From Pseudomonadota bacterium (GTDB lineage Bacteria > Desulfobacterota > Binatia > Binatales > Binataceae): 42,723 nucleotides of DNA. Under the pieces are notes generated by a model, which saw only the letters and a program-made list of their open reading frames with translations, was not told the origin of the DNA and ran no database searches. The DNA lies in contig JAJPJA010000129.1 in assembly GCA_021324455.1 (NCBI GenBank), forward strand, positions 1 through 42,723, in the 5' to 3' direction. Shown in pieces: positions 41,268 through 42,723 of this stretch (its first letter is position 1; the number at the start of each line of letters is the position of its first letter). The translations under genes were made by a program, and so were the position numbers.

Positions 41268-42723
<1,456 letters not shown>

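Overview
The window is high-GC, densely packed bacterial chromosome with no phage, transposase, tRNA or CRISPR signal. Housekeeping anchors sit at both ends and inside: a small SRP RNA at the left edge, coaE, a trmN6-like gene, glgB, pyrD, and gyrB running off the right edge. Between them lies a heavy load of short-chain dehydrogenases, LLM (luciferase-like) flavin/F420 oxidoreductases, class III CoA transferases, MaoC-type hydratases, amidohydrolases and a DUF1329 protein. From general knowledge, this mixture suggests an uncultured deltaproteobacterium-like lineage of the Binatota/Desulfobacterota_B type. That assignment is an inference from gene content only.

Layout. 1-5276: SRP RNA, then four SDR oxidoreductases around a D-aminoacylase-like amidohydrolase; two of the SDRs are close paralogs facing each other tail to tail. 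5494-11191 (minus): trmN6-like methyltransferase, a large glycoside hydrolase/GT2 fusion, an ABC exporter whose start overlaps the fusion's stop by one base, and coaE. 11190-11944 (plus): a small unknown gene and an Hsp20. 12247-15264 (minus): two overlapping inner-membrane permease genes of the nucleoside/BMP-type ABC family and an LLM oxidoreductase. 15521-18476 (plus): glgB and a secreted protein. 18508-21552: divergent enoyl-CoA hydratase-like and metallo-beta-lactamase-fold genes, then pyrD. 21556-28916: sulfotransferase, CoA transferase, VOC protein, LLM oxidoreductase, an alpha/beta-hydrolase-fold protein with a changed nucleophile, a bicupin, a 302-base structured intergenic stretch, and a third LLM oxidoreductase. 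29005-32623: amidohydrolase, then a tryptophanase-like lyase followed by two MaoC/hotdog hydratase subunits. 32646-37075: methyltransferase, two unrecognised genes behind a structured leader, DUF1329 protein and a divergent XRE regulator with repeat operators. 37089-40847: MFS transporter, D-2-hydroxyacid dehydrogenase, second CoA transferase. 41280-end: gyrB.

How the genes may work together. CoA transferases, hydratases, the enoyl-CoA hydratase homologue, SDRs and LLM oxidoreductases fit activation, oxidation and hydration of carboxylic or alicyclic substrates, but no complete pathway can be read off. The hydrolase/glycosyltransferase/exporter block looks like a unit that builds or trims and exports a glycoconjugate.

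The strongest candidate for something unusual is the stretch 27403-27704. It carries several perfect hairpins and short strings that resemble, from memory, HEARO/omega RNA (the guide RNA of IscB-family nucleases), with no nuclease gene beside it. Next in interest are the hydrolase-glycosyltransferase fusion coupled to an exporter, and the structured-leader orphan genes at 33619-34823.
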